Shown here: one piece after another, positions 19,071 to 26,746 of the stretch
How positions within the stretch are numbered: the stretch's first letter is position 1
Layout of the letters: the number at the start of each line of letters is the position of its first letter
Origin: Sporosarcina sp. PTS2304
Lineage (GTDB): Bacteria; Bacillota; Bacilli; Bacillales_A; Planococcaceae
Length of the DNA: 64,000 nt
NCBI RefSeq assembly: GCF_003351785.1
Contig: NZ_CP031230.1
Location: forward strand, 2,774,501 to 2,838,500
Reading direction: 5' to 3'
Notes under the pieces: model-generated
What the model saw: only the letters and a program-made list of their open reading frames with translations
What the model was told of the DNA's origin: nothing
Database searches by the model: none
Program-made: the position numbers and the translations under genes

Positions 19071-19100
19071 ACTTCCTTTCGTCTACAGACGAAAGGAAGT
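19071..19100 (-). other. Perfect hairpin between the two NEAT genes
   Basis: A 14-bp perfect inverted repeat (ACTTCCTTTCGTCT and its complement, 2 nt apart) sits in the 91-nt gap between the NEAT-SLH and NEAT-TM genes. On the transcribed strand a T-rich but interrupted tract follows. It could act as a partial terminator or an mRNA-processing/stability element, giving more transcript for the surface NEAT genes than for the transporter. Confidence 0.7.
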
Positions 19101-19114
19101 ATAAATAGGTGCTA

Positions 19115-20545
19115 TTATTTGTTCATATACTCCAATGAACCGTTTAAAATTTTAGCCATTTGTGTACGCTTCAATGAATCACCAGATTGGATTAGCACTT
19201 TTCCATCCGATTGCTTAGAACCAGTCATGATTTTCCCAGCATATAATAGTGCAAATGCCTTTTTAGATTCAGGATCTGTAACGACTGCTCCATCTGCGTA
19301 GTAGCCAAGGCTTGTATCAATACCAGTAGCCATATCTTTACCAGCTACTACATTTACTGCGCGATATAACATTAATGCACCTTGTTGGCGTGTCAATGTG
19401 TTATTTGGGTTGAACTTTTCATTTTTCTGAACAATTCCTGCTTGTGCAAGTGCGTTGATCGCATCAACACGTTCTTGGTCTGTAATGTTTCCAAGGTCTT
19501 TAAATCCAACTGACCCTGTAGACTTTAAATCTAATGCACGTGCAATCATTAATGCAAACTGTGAACGCGTAATATTATTACGTGGGTTAAATTTGTCTGC
19601 CCCTTTAACAATTCCTTTATTGTAAAGTGCAAGGATTGCTTCTTTATTTCCGTCTTTATCGATATCTTTAAATGGATTTGCTGTCGGAGCTGGCTTTTCT
19701 GCCGGCTTAGCACCATCAAATCCAAGTTGCACTTTATGATTGGAGTCGTATTTGACACCAGCTTCATCTACAATTACGTGAAGTTCTGCGTTTACTAACT
19801 TTTTCAAGTCTGCCACTTTGAATGTATACGTACGAGCACCAGTAGCTTTATCGTCCGTTGCGATTGCTACTTTTTTGCCGTCCACTTTAAATTCTTGAAT
19901 ATAATGACCTTTAGGGAAAGTAACTGTCACGTCATTGCCTTGTGCTCCTTTTACAACACTTGCTGTAGCTGACATATAGTTCTTCATTACAGACTCTTCA
20001 CTTGTACCATCTTTAAAGACTTTTACACTTACTTCCTGCGCAACAACGACTGGTTCATTTTTAGCAGTTTTCGCTTCAAAGTCAAATGGATACCACTTAT
20101 CGATGTTTGCGAAAGGTGCTACCACATGAAGCTTTCCTGAATAAATTTTACCTATCTCTAATGGGAAGCTGTACGTAGTTGTACCATCAGCATTTTTTAC
20201 TGATTCTGCTTTGACAAATTCCTCGCCTTGTTTCGTTTGCAACTCTGCAATCATAGATGCGGATTTAGCAACTACCGTCAGATTTGCATACTGCTTACCA
20301 TCTTTTTCAACAACTGTGCCTCGAGGAACGATATGACCGTTAATTGAAGGATATGCCGTAGTCGTACCTACTTCATACGCATGGAAATCTACTGCTTGTT
20401 CTTCAGCGATCGTCACTTTAAGTGCTGATTCTGCTTGGTTGCTCGTACTGACATTTGCTGATGCTACTGTTGGCAGAGCGAGTGATGCAGCGAGCATGGA
20501 AGCGAGTACTACCTTAGTAGCTCGTGATGATGATTTTTTCGTCAT
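19115..20545 (-). CDS. NEAT-domain haem-binding S-layer protein (SLH-anchored)
   Basis: This 476-aa secreted protein has a signal peptide (about residues 1-30) and two NEAT domains. The first (about 42-155) is atypical, with HAYEVGTTTAYPS at the haem-loop position and WYPFDFEAK instead of YxxxY. The second (about 165-280) has the standard SVMKNYMSATASVV and ends KYDSNHKVQLGFD, keeping the first Tyr. Three SLH repeats follow (about 290-470: FKDIDKDGNKEAILALYNKG, FKDLGNITDQERVDAINALAQAG, YYADGAVVTDPESKKAFALLYAGK). SLH domains bind pyruvylated secondary wall polymer, as in B. anthracis BslK. It starts 2 nt after the isdC stop. Confidence 0.92.
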   Translation of the reverse strand: MTKKSSSRATKVVLASMLAASLALPTVASANVSTSNQAESALKVTIAEEQAVDFHAYEVGTTTAYPSINGHIVPRGTVVEKDGKQYANLTVVAKSASMIAELQTKQGEEFVKAESVKNADGTTTYSFPLEIGKIYSGKLHVVAPFANIDKWYPFDFEAKTAKNEPVVVAQEVSVKVFKDGTSEESVMKNYMSATASVVKGAQGNDVTVTFPKGHYIQEFKVDGKKVAIATDDKATGARTYTFKVADLKKLVNAELHVIVDEAGVKYDSNHKVQLGFDGAKPAEKPAPTANPFKDIDKDGNKEAILALYNKGIVKGADKFNPRNNITRSQFALMIARALDLKSTGSVGFKDLGNITDQERVDAINALAQAGIVQKNEKFNPNNTLTRQQGALMLYRAVNVVAGKDMATGIDTSLGYYADGAVVTDPESKKAFALLYAGKIMTGSKQSDGKVLIQSGDSLKRTQMAKILNGSLEYMNK

Positions 20546-20547
20546 AA

Positions 20548-21228
20548 TTACTGTTCCCCCTGTTTTGTTTTCAATCTAGTTCTATAAAGTAAAAATGCTG
20601 AACCTGCTAACGCAATCATTAGTAGGTACGGCGTTGAATCACTAGTTTGCGGATTAGCTACTTGAGTAGTTGTTGTAGAAGGTTTCGTAATGTTCCCGCT
20701 TGTGTTGATATTGATGCTAGTGCCTGGTTTTGGTGTAGTCGATGGTGTCGTAGTCGGTGGTGTTGTAACAGGTGGTGTCGTGTTACCGGTTGCCGGTGGT
20801 GTCACTTGGCTATTATTATCTTCGAATACAATAGACACGCTATATTCGTGATGATAATTAATATCCTCCACATCGACTTTCATAGCGGCAATTACCGGTT
20901 TTGATATGTCACTAACATTAAACTCTACCACTCGTGTATCAGCCTTTAGATCTTCATTTAGAACTTTAGCTCCTCCTGGAGGATCGAACTTTGTAATCCA
21001 TGAACTATTTTTTAATGTTAGTTGCACTACCGCTGAACCATTTGATACCGTTGCAACTGCCGGTTTTACGAAGTAATCATTCGCAATTGATGCGGAATTG
21101 CTATTTGGTTGGTTCACTTGATACGTAAGTGAATGTGTACCGTTCGCAATTTGTGCGGAGGCTTGTGGCAAAGCTACAGTGAGCATCAAAATACTGGCTA
21201 GTAAAGTAAATAAGAAACCTTTTTTCAC
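20548..21228 (-). CDS. isdC: Cell-wall-anchored haem-binding NEAT protein (IsdC-like)
   Basis: This 226-aa protein has a signal peptide cleaved near AQA (residue 25) and one NEAT domain (about 27-140). The haem loop SIANDYFVKPAVATV and the distal pair YHHEY in INYHHEYSVSIVFED are present. A Thr/Pro-rich wall-spanning linker (about 143-190) follows, then a class B sorting signal NPQTS, a hydrophobic segment and a basic tail. The sorting motif matches SrtB specificity and explains the srtB gene downstream. It is the first gene of the operon and lies about 180 nt downstream of a Fur-like box. Confidence 0.93.
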   Translation of the reverse strand: MKKGFLFTLLASILMLTVALPQASAQIANGTHSLTYQVNQPNSNSASIANDYFVKPAVATVSNGSAVVQLTLKNSSWITKFDPPGGAKVLNEDLKADTRVVEFNVSDISKPVIAAMKVDVEDINYHHEYSVSIVFEDNNSQVTPPATGNTTPPVTTPPTTTPSTTPKPGTSININTSGNITKPSTTTTQVANPQTSDSTPYLLMIALAGSAFLLYRTRLKTKQGEQ

Positions 21229-21408
21229 TTGTTGTTACTCTCCTCTCACTAGATATTGTACATAGTTTAATAAAATTCACCTGAATTCCAATCGTTGGAT
21301 ATAATTACCCTCTTAAATTATCTCATAAATTCATATAGACAACGATGAAAATCTATTTTTCTATATATGTAAATGTGTCTAATATGTGACGAATTATATG
21401 GATATAAT

Positions 21409-21423
21409 TGAGAATTATTATCA
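21409..21423 (-). promoter_or_regulatory. Fur box upstream of the haem-acquisition operon
   Basis: TGAGAATTATTATCA differs at one position from the 7-1-7 consensus TGATAATnATTATCA. On the operon strand it lies just upstream of a TATAAT at about 21392-21397, so bound Fur would cover the likely -35 region. This predicts iron repression. Confidence 0.82.
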
Positions 21424-21565
21424 TTAGTAATATATCCCTTCTAGCTAACTATGTCAATTGCTTCTTACACAGTTCGAAAAAAATGACACTAGTAAAGGAG
21501 GGAAAGTAACTCCATACCTCACCATGGCTAATCAAAAGACTGGTTTTTTACATTACTATCCATAA

Positions 21566-21581
21566 CGTTCCACGTGAAACC
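21566..21581. promoter_or_regulatory. parS-like site (ParB/Spo0J binding)
   Basis: CGTTCCACGTGAAACC contains the full 14-bp inner palindrome GTTCCACGTGAAAC of parS; only the two outermost bases differ from TGTTCCACGTGAAACA. It is intergenic, upstream of the DUF817 gene. Confidence 0.85.
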
Positions 21582-21585
21582 TTTA

Positions 21586-21599
21586 ATTTCCCGAGAAAT
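21586..21599. promoter_or_regulatory. Noc-binding-site-like palindrome
   Basis: ATTTCCCGAGAAAT matches the Noc-binding consensus ATTTCCCGGGAAAT at 13 of 14 bases and begins 4 nt after the parS-like site. noc is encoded in this window. Confidence 0.6.
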
Positions 21600-21658
21600 G
21601 AACTTTACTACTGTAATACTCGTCATAATAGATTCCATTAATAAAAAGGTGGTGGACT

Positions 21659-22471
21659 ATGAAATTTACTACACGATCGATACGCAAAACTTCCACGCAG
21701 CTACAAAGGGGGTTTCAACAGCTATTCTACTTTGGTTGGCAACAAGCTCTCTCCTGTCTCTTCCCTGTCATTATATTTAGCTCTTTAGCATTTACACAAA
21801 TTTATACATTCCCCTTTTTACCTCGCTATGATTGGCTGCTACTCATATTCTTAGTCACGCAATGGTGGATGGTACGGTCAGGATTAGAAACTCGCGATGA
21901 ATTAAAAGTCATCACGTTATTTCATTTAATCGGGCTAACACTTGAAATCTTTAAAGTACATATGGGTTCTTGGTCATACCCGGAAAAAGGTTACTTCAAA
22001 GTGTTAGACGTTCCTCTATATAGCGGCTTTATGTATGCAAGTGTAGCGAGTTACTTATGCCAAGCGTGGCGGAGATTGGAAGTGAATTTGTTACATTGGC
22101 CTTCATTATGGGTTGTTGTTCCTTTGGCTTCTGCTATCTATTTGAACTTTTTCACACATCATTACTGGTTTGATCTACGCTGGTGGCTATCCGCTCTCGT
22201 AATAGTGGTCTTTTGGCGCTCTTCAGTTACTTATAGAGTAAATAACAGTCTATATCGCATGCCATTGGTACTTTCGTTTACACTAATCGGATTTTTCATT
22301 TGGATCGCTGAAAATATTGCTACATTTTTCGGTGCTTGGAAATACCCAAATCAAGCAGAAAGTTGGCACTTTGTCGGTTTAGGAAAGTTAAGTTCTTGGT
22401 TGCTACTCGTTATTGTCAGTTTTCTTATTGTTGCTACGCTAAAAAATATTAAACATTCAACCCATGAATAA
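21659..22471 (+). CDS. DUF817 family integral membrane protein
   Basis: This 270-aa polytopic membrane protein has about seven to eight hydrophobic segments. It is recognised as DUF817 by features such as EIFKVHMGSWSYPEKGYFKVLDVPLYSGFMYASVASYLCQ (spread over two helices) and IWIAENIATFFGAWKYPNQ. Conserved Trp, Glu and aromatic residues near the membrane interface suggest a small-molecule or lipid-related activity, but no function is established. GGTGGTGG precedes the ATG. It is divergent from the haem operon; the 430-nt gap between them carries the Fur box and the parS/Noc-type sites. It is probably monocistronic. Confidence 0.8.
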   Translation: MKFTTRSIRKTSTQLQRGFQQLFYFGWQQALSCLFPVIIFSSLAFTQIYTFPFLPRYDWLLLIFLVTQWWMVRSGLETRDELKVITLFHLIGLTLEIFKVHMGSWSYPEKGYFKVLDVPLYSGFMYASVASYLCQAWRRLEVNLLHWPSLWVVVPLASAIYLNFFTHHYWFDLRWWLSALVIVVFWRSSVTYRVNNSLYRMPLVLSFTLIGFFIWIAENIATFFGAWKYPNQAESWHFVGLGKLSSWLLLVIVSFLIVATLKNIKHSTHE

Positions 22472-22611
22472 TTCTATTAAAGCACATAAATGAAACCACT
22501 TTATACATGTTGTTATGCTAGGATAAAATAACTATTTTCAAGTTGAATAAATATCCTTTTCATGGTACTATAATACAAATAATTATATTTTTTTAGAAAG
22601 AAGGTGTAATT

Positions 22612-24408
22612 TTGCCTGAGAAAAATAGACTATATAAAAGTCTACTGCCTTTCTTCTTTCTTTCTATAATCATATTCTTTGTATTACTTTACGTGCCTAA
22701 TTCAACTAGCAACAGTTCAACTCACTCTTCAGAGACTATTGAACTAGGAACGCATTATAACGTTTTTCGAGATCCGACAAATGCGGTAACTATCCATGAC
22801 ATCGTGTCCGGTGAGATGGATTCTTCATTTGTTCCAAGCACAGAAAAATATTTATCTTTTTGGCATACAGACGACACGATCTGGCTTAAGTTAATAGCTG
22901 ACGATGTTTTAACAAAAACAGATCAAAACTATTGGCTAGAATACGATGATAAAGTAGAAGTTATGAATATGTATGTAGTAAGAGAGGACGGTTCATTTGA
23001 ACTAACTGAAGGAGGGTTATTAAATGTTAAAGAGCAACAGATTACGTATCATTCTTTTCTTTATGAAATAGAAAATCCTTCTTCCGTTACAGAAATTTAT
23101 TTGCAAATTGAAGGACAGTTACCATTAACTATTTTTACGACGCTCTACTCTACTAACGGATTAATAGAAAATGTCATGTCCTATAAATTTTATACAGGAA
23201 CATTTTATGGTTTCTTAACCGCTTTGCTTGTTTATAATTTATTTTTATATGTTTCATTTAAAGATCGATCGTACTTATATTACTCTCTTTACATGTTTAG
23301 TTTCATGTTATTCCAAGCTACGATGAACTCTTTTGACGTAGAATTACTCGGTCACGTATTGCCAGGGTGGTTCTTCACAAAAACGTTGGCAGTGAGTTGT
23401 AGTCTCATGGTAATTTTTATGATTTTGTTTGGTAAAGAATTTTTAGAGTTAAAACACCGATTACCTACCGCAGATAAAATACTGAATATTTCGGTAATTA
23501 TTTCATGTTTATCTATTGTGGGTGTGTTCGTAGGGCTTAGTCAATACGTCGTTGATATGTTTATTACCATGTTCTCTGTTATAGTACTCATATTCCTTTG
23601 GTTTACTGGGCTTTATTCCTTAATAAAAGGTTATAAGTCAGCTCGCTTTTACATGCTAGGATGGAGTATTTTGCTTGGTTCTGTAATTATTCAAGGATTG
23701 GCCATGTTGGAAATTATTCCTCTTTCATTGATCATTTTTGAGGAGATTCCTTCCTACAGCGCAATGTTTGAAGCAGTCATTTTATCTGTAGCTTTAGTAG
23801 ACAAGGTCAGTATTATTATAAAAGAAAATCGACAAACTCAAGAAGAGTTAAATGAAATGTTGGAGCTGAAAGTAACGGAACGAACAAAGCAGCTTGAAAA
23901 TATACAAGTAGAATTAGAGCACTTAGCTAATACGGATCGACTGACGCAAGTTCCGAATCGCGTTCGTTTGGATCATGTTTTAGAACACGAATTTACACAA
24001 GTACAGACTGGATCTGTTCCACTTTCTGTTATTATGATAGACTTGGATTATTTTAAAAGTGTAAATGATACATTTGGCCACCAAGTGGGTGACTACGTAT
24101 TAGTCGATGCGGCAAGATTATTCACCTCTACTATTCGAAAAAAAGATACGTTGGGGCGTTGGGGCGGAGAAGAGTTTCTAGTCATCTGTCCTTCTACTCC
24201 TTTGGAAGACGCCTTGCAACTTGCCGAAAGACTGCGTGTCCAGTTAGAACAACATTGCTTCTTAACAGTAGGTCAGAAGACAGCAAGTTTCGGTGTAGCT
24301 TCGTACGTGTCAAGCGATTCACTTAACTCGATGATTTCCCGATGCGACAAAGCGTTGTATAAAGCAAAAGAAAACGGAAGAAATCGTGTTGAATATATAA
24401 AAATATAA
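22612..24408 (+). CDS. Diguanylate cyclase with 7TM-DISM sensor (c-di-GMP synthesis)
   Basis: This 598-aa membrane protein has an N-terminal helix and an extracellular DISM-type sensor (about 40-185, with SFWHTDDTIWLKL). A seven-helix membrane region (about 195-400) and a short coiled coil (about 405-440) lead to a GGDEF domain (about 440-595). The active-site loop is RWGGEEF and an RxxD inhibitory site (RKKD) lies five residues before it, so product feedback is expected. It should be catalytically active. The start is TTG at 22612 behind GAAGGTG. It ends at a CAGGCAG-type terminator. The sensed ligand is unknown. Confidence 0.9.
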   Translation: MPEKNRLYKSLLPFFFLSIIIFFVLLYVPNSTSNSSTHSSETIELGTHYNVFRDPTNAVTIHDIVSGEMDSSFVPSTEKYLSFWHTDDTIWLKLIADDVLTKTDQNYWLEYDDKVEVMNMYVVREDGSFELTEGGLLNVKEQQITYHSFLYEIENPSSVTEIYLQIEGQLPLTIFTTLYSTNGLIENVMSYKFYTGTFYGFLTALLVYNLFLYVSFKDRSYLYYSLYMFSFMLFQATMNSFDVELLGHVLPGWFFTKTLAVSCSLMVIFMILFGKEFLELKHRLPTADKILNISVIISCLSIVGVFVGLSQYVVDMFITMFSVIVLIFLWFTGLYSLIKGYKSARFYMLGWSILLGSVIIQGLAMLEIIPLSLIIFEEIPSYSAMFEAVILSVALVDKVSIIIKENRQTQEELNEMLELKVTERTKQLENIQVELEHLANTDRLTQVPNRVRLDHVLEHEFTQVQTGSVPLSVIMIDLDYFKSVNDTFGHQVGDYVLVDAARLFTSTIRKKDTLGRWGGEEFLVICPSTPLEDALQLAERLRVQLEQHCFLTVGQKTASFGVASYVSSDSLNSMISRCDKALYKAKENGRNRVEYIKI

Positions 24409-24426
24409 CGTCTATCCCCTAATATG

Positions 24427-24467
24427 AACCAGGCAGAGAAAAACAAATAGTTTTCTCTGCCTGGTTT
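24427..24467. terminator. Terminator, CAGGCAG family copy 2
   Basis: The stem AACCAGGCAGAGAAAA pairs with TTTTCTCTGCCTGGTT, 18 nt after the diguanylate cyclase stop. It shares its core arm with the hairpins at 11784 and 29452. Confidence 0.88.
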
Positions 24468-24632
24468 AGTTGAGAGGTGGTTATGCTGGAAAATAATAAT
24501 TAATGAGTCTTCTTTCCTTAATTATGTGATAATCATCTACTCTCATAGAACAAGATATTCCGATCATAGATAGCTCACTTCCGCTCATTGAACACATCAC
24601 AGTGTAATGTATATATTGATAATATGTTCATA

Positions 24633-24648
24633 ATACAATACATTGTAT
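24633..24648. promoter_or_regulatory. Candidate GntR-family operator
   Basis: A perfect 16-bp palindrome, ATACAATACATTGTAT, lies about 100 nt upstream of the GntR gene. The half-site ATACAAT recurs upstream of the M20 gene at 25542-25569. The rest of the roughly 280-nt gap shows no gene. Confidence 0.55.
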
Positions 24649-24745
24649 ACACAAAGGTTTGTGCGATTGTCAATATGTGCAGATGATTTTGCACCGACAT
24701 GTAGCAGTGTCTGCTCAATTCTAATAAAAGGTAGGGAGCTGTAAA

Positions 24746-25393
24746 ATGGGAAATTATTTATTGTTAAAAGATCATGTATATAACTATATTGTAGAACAAA
24801 TAAATAACGGCGAGCTGGCTGCTGGCAGTAAGGTAAATGAGAGCGCGATTGGTGAAAGTCTAAAAGTTAGTAGAACACCCGTAAGAGAAGCATTGATCCA
24901 GCTTTCATCAGATGGGCTACTGGAATACGCTCCACGAAAAGGGTTTGTCATTAAGGAGCTTACGAAAGAAGAAGCAAAGGATACTTTTCTCATTATTGGT
25001 GCATTGGACGGTTTGGCGACTTCCCTATCCGCTCCTTTACTTACAGAAAAACAGTTAAAAGAAATGGAATTTTACATTATGAGCATGGACTTAGCCCTGA
25101 ACTCTGAAAACTTTGCAATGTATCACAAAATGCAAGAGGATTTCCATAATGTCTATTTATCTATTTGTCCAAATAAAACATTAGTTGATTTATTATTTCA
25201 GTTGGAACGAAAGTTTTTAAAGAACTTAGAGAGCTTAAACGACACTGAATTCATAAAAAGTAAGCTTCTCCAAACGAATAATGAACATAGAAGAATGGTC
25301 GAACTTTTTAGAGAAGGTAATGTTGAAGAATTGGATCGATACATGAAAGAAGTGCATTGGAATACTGAAAAAGCAGAGATCATGCCTTTGTAA
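24746..25393 (+). CDS. GntR-family transcriptional regulator (FCD type)
   Basis: This 215-aa FadR-subfamily regulator has an N-terminal winged helix (about residues 8-70) with the signature VSRTPVREALIQLSSDGLLEYAPRKGFVI and a C-terminal all-helical FCD domain. FCD metal-type residues are plausible (Asp in GALDGLATS, His in EDFHNVYL and NNEHRRMVELF). FCD regulators bind carboxylic acids. Position and shared ATACAAT sites suggest it controls its own gene and the following M20-YfcC-M20 operon. GTAGGGAG precedes the ATG. Confidence 0.9.
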   Translation: MGNYLLLKDHVYNYIVEQINNGELAAGSKVNESAIGESLKVSRTPVREALIQLSSDGLLEYAPRKGFVIKELTKEEAKDTFLIIGALDGLATSLSAPLLTEKQLKEMEFYIMSMDLALNSENFAMYHKMQEDFHNVYLSICPNKTLVDLLFQLERKFLKNLESLNDTEFIKSKLLQTNNEHRRMVELFREGNVEELDRYMKEVHWNTEKAEIMPL

Positions 25394-25436
25394 GTTCAGT
25401 CATTTGATTTTATTCAGGCAATCTTTTAATCTATGT

Positions 25437-25475
25437 AGCCGGACATTTGCGAAATAAGCAATGTCCGGCTTTTTT
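25437..25475 (+). terminator. Intrinsic terminator after the GntR gene
   Basis: AGCCGGACAT pairs with ATGTCCGGCT, with an inner TGC/GCA extension, and is followed by a run of T. It separates the regulator from the operon it probably controls. Confidence 0.85.
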
Positions 25476-25541
25476 GTTCTCTTGCTACCCTCATTAAAAG
25501 TAAATTTCTATTATTAGGTTTTTATTCTTGAAAATTATAAA

Positions 25542-25569
25542 ATACAATGTACAATATACAATATACATT
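25542..25569 (+). promoter_or_regulatory. Direct repeats of a 7-bp ATACAAT-type half-site
   Basis: ATACAAT, GTACAAT, ATACAAT and ATACATT follow each other without gaps, ending 23 nt before the M20 start codon. The unit equals the half-site of the palindrome upstream of the GntR gene, so this is a candidate operator. Confidence 0.5.
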
Positions 25570-25591
25570 TTTAGATTGGAGTTGTTACAAT

Positions 25592-26710
25592 ATGAATAGT
25601 CAAAATTTTGAGTTAGCCAAACAATTACGGCATGATTTACATAAGCATCCTGAACTATCAAACGAAGAGGTTTGGACAAAACAGTACCTAATAGACTTCT
25701 TGAAAGCGCATACATCCACTATTGAAATAATTGATAAAGATACTTGGTTTTATGCAATTTATCATGCAGGTGATGATCGGCCAAATATAGCATTCAGAGC
25801 AGACTATGATGCATTACCAATGGATGAAGTGATTGATATTCCATGGGCTTCCCAATTTCCTGGAAAAGCACATAAATGCGGACATGATGGTCATTCTTCT
25901 ACTTTGGCAGCATTAGCATTAGAAGTGGATCAAAATGGAGCAGATAAAAACGTGTATTTCTTATTCCAACCTGCAGAAGAAACAGGTGATGGAGCTATTC
26001 AATGTGTAGGATTCATCAAGGAACATAGAATTGATGAAATTTATGCTTATCACAATATGAGTGGACTTCCGCTACATTCCGTCAACGTAAAAGACGGTAC
26101 AGCATTATGTGCTTCTAAAGGTATGAGTATTATTTTTGAAGGCTCTCCAACACACGCAAGTCAACCCGAGTTTGGAATTAACCCTTCTCTTGCGATCGCG
26201 AATATGGTTATAGAGAATGAGAGACTTATTTCGTCTGACGATAACGAAGGATTAGTGCTTTCTACTGTCATTCAAATTGATGTAGGGGAAAAAGCTTTCG
26301 GGCTTTCTGCATCTACAGGAACTCTTCGTTTAACGATACGTGCTTTATATGAAAAAGAACTTGATCAGCTTCAAAGCAATTTGGAGAAATTCGCGCAACA
26401 ACAAGCAGAAACGTTTGGTCTACGCGTAAGCTTCGAATACAATGATGAGTTTCCTGAAACAGCAAATGATAAGGAATGCTCAGACAAAGTTCGTGCGGCA
26501 GCCACTTCTCTTGGAATGGATGTACGTGAATTAGAAGAAGCGTATAGAGGGTCAGAGGATTTTGGACACTTTACAAAGTTGACGAAAGGATCTTATTTCT
26601 TTATTGGTAATGGGGAAGACTACGCAAACCTCCATACGAGCGAGTATGATTTTCCTGACGAATTAATACAGTCGGGTGTTAAGATGTTCAAAAAACTTAT
26701 TACCTCATAA
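25592..26710 (+). CDS. M20-family amidohydrolase (N-acyl amino acid or peptide hydrolase)
   Basis: This 372-aa cytosolic metalloamidase is of the M20D group that removes acyl groups from amino acids or cleaves amide conjugates. Metal-binding and catalytic elements appear in order: HPELSNEE, FRADYDALPMDE, HKCGHDGHSS and FQPAEETGDGA. A dimerisation insert spans about 180-290. I start at ATG 25592, where the sequence matches the family start (FELAKQLRHDLHKHPELS). An upstream frame to 25547 would translate the operator repeats. It is followed by a YfcC permease and a second M20 enzyme, suggesting uptake then hydrolysis of one substrate class. Confidence 0.88.
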   Translation: MNSQNFELAKQLRHDLHKHPELSNEEVWTKQYLIDFLKAHTSTIEIIDKDTWFYAIYHAGDDRPNIAFRADYDALPMDEVIDIPWASQFPGKAHKCGHDGHSSTLAALALEVDQNGADKNVYFLFQPAEETGDGAIQCVGFIKEHRIDEIYAYHNMSGLPLHSVNVKDGTALCASKGMSIIFEGSPTHASQPEFGINPSLAIANMVIENERLISSDDNEGLVLSTVIQIDVGEKAFGLSASTGTLRLTIRALYEKELDQLQSNLEKFAQQQAETFGLRVSFEYNDEFPETANDKECSDKVRAAATSLGMDVRELEEAYRGSEDFGHFTKLTKGSYFFIGNGEDYANLHTSEYDFPDELIQSGVKMFKKLITS

Positions 26711-26746
26711 TACTCTAGAAGTATGCGAGGAATCGGAGGAAAACAG

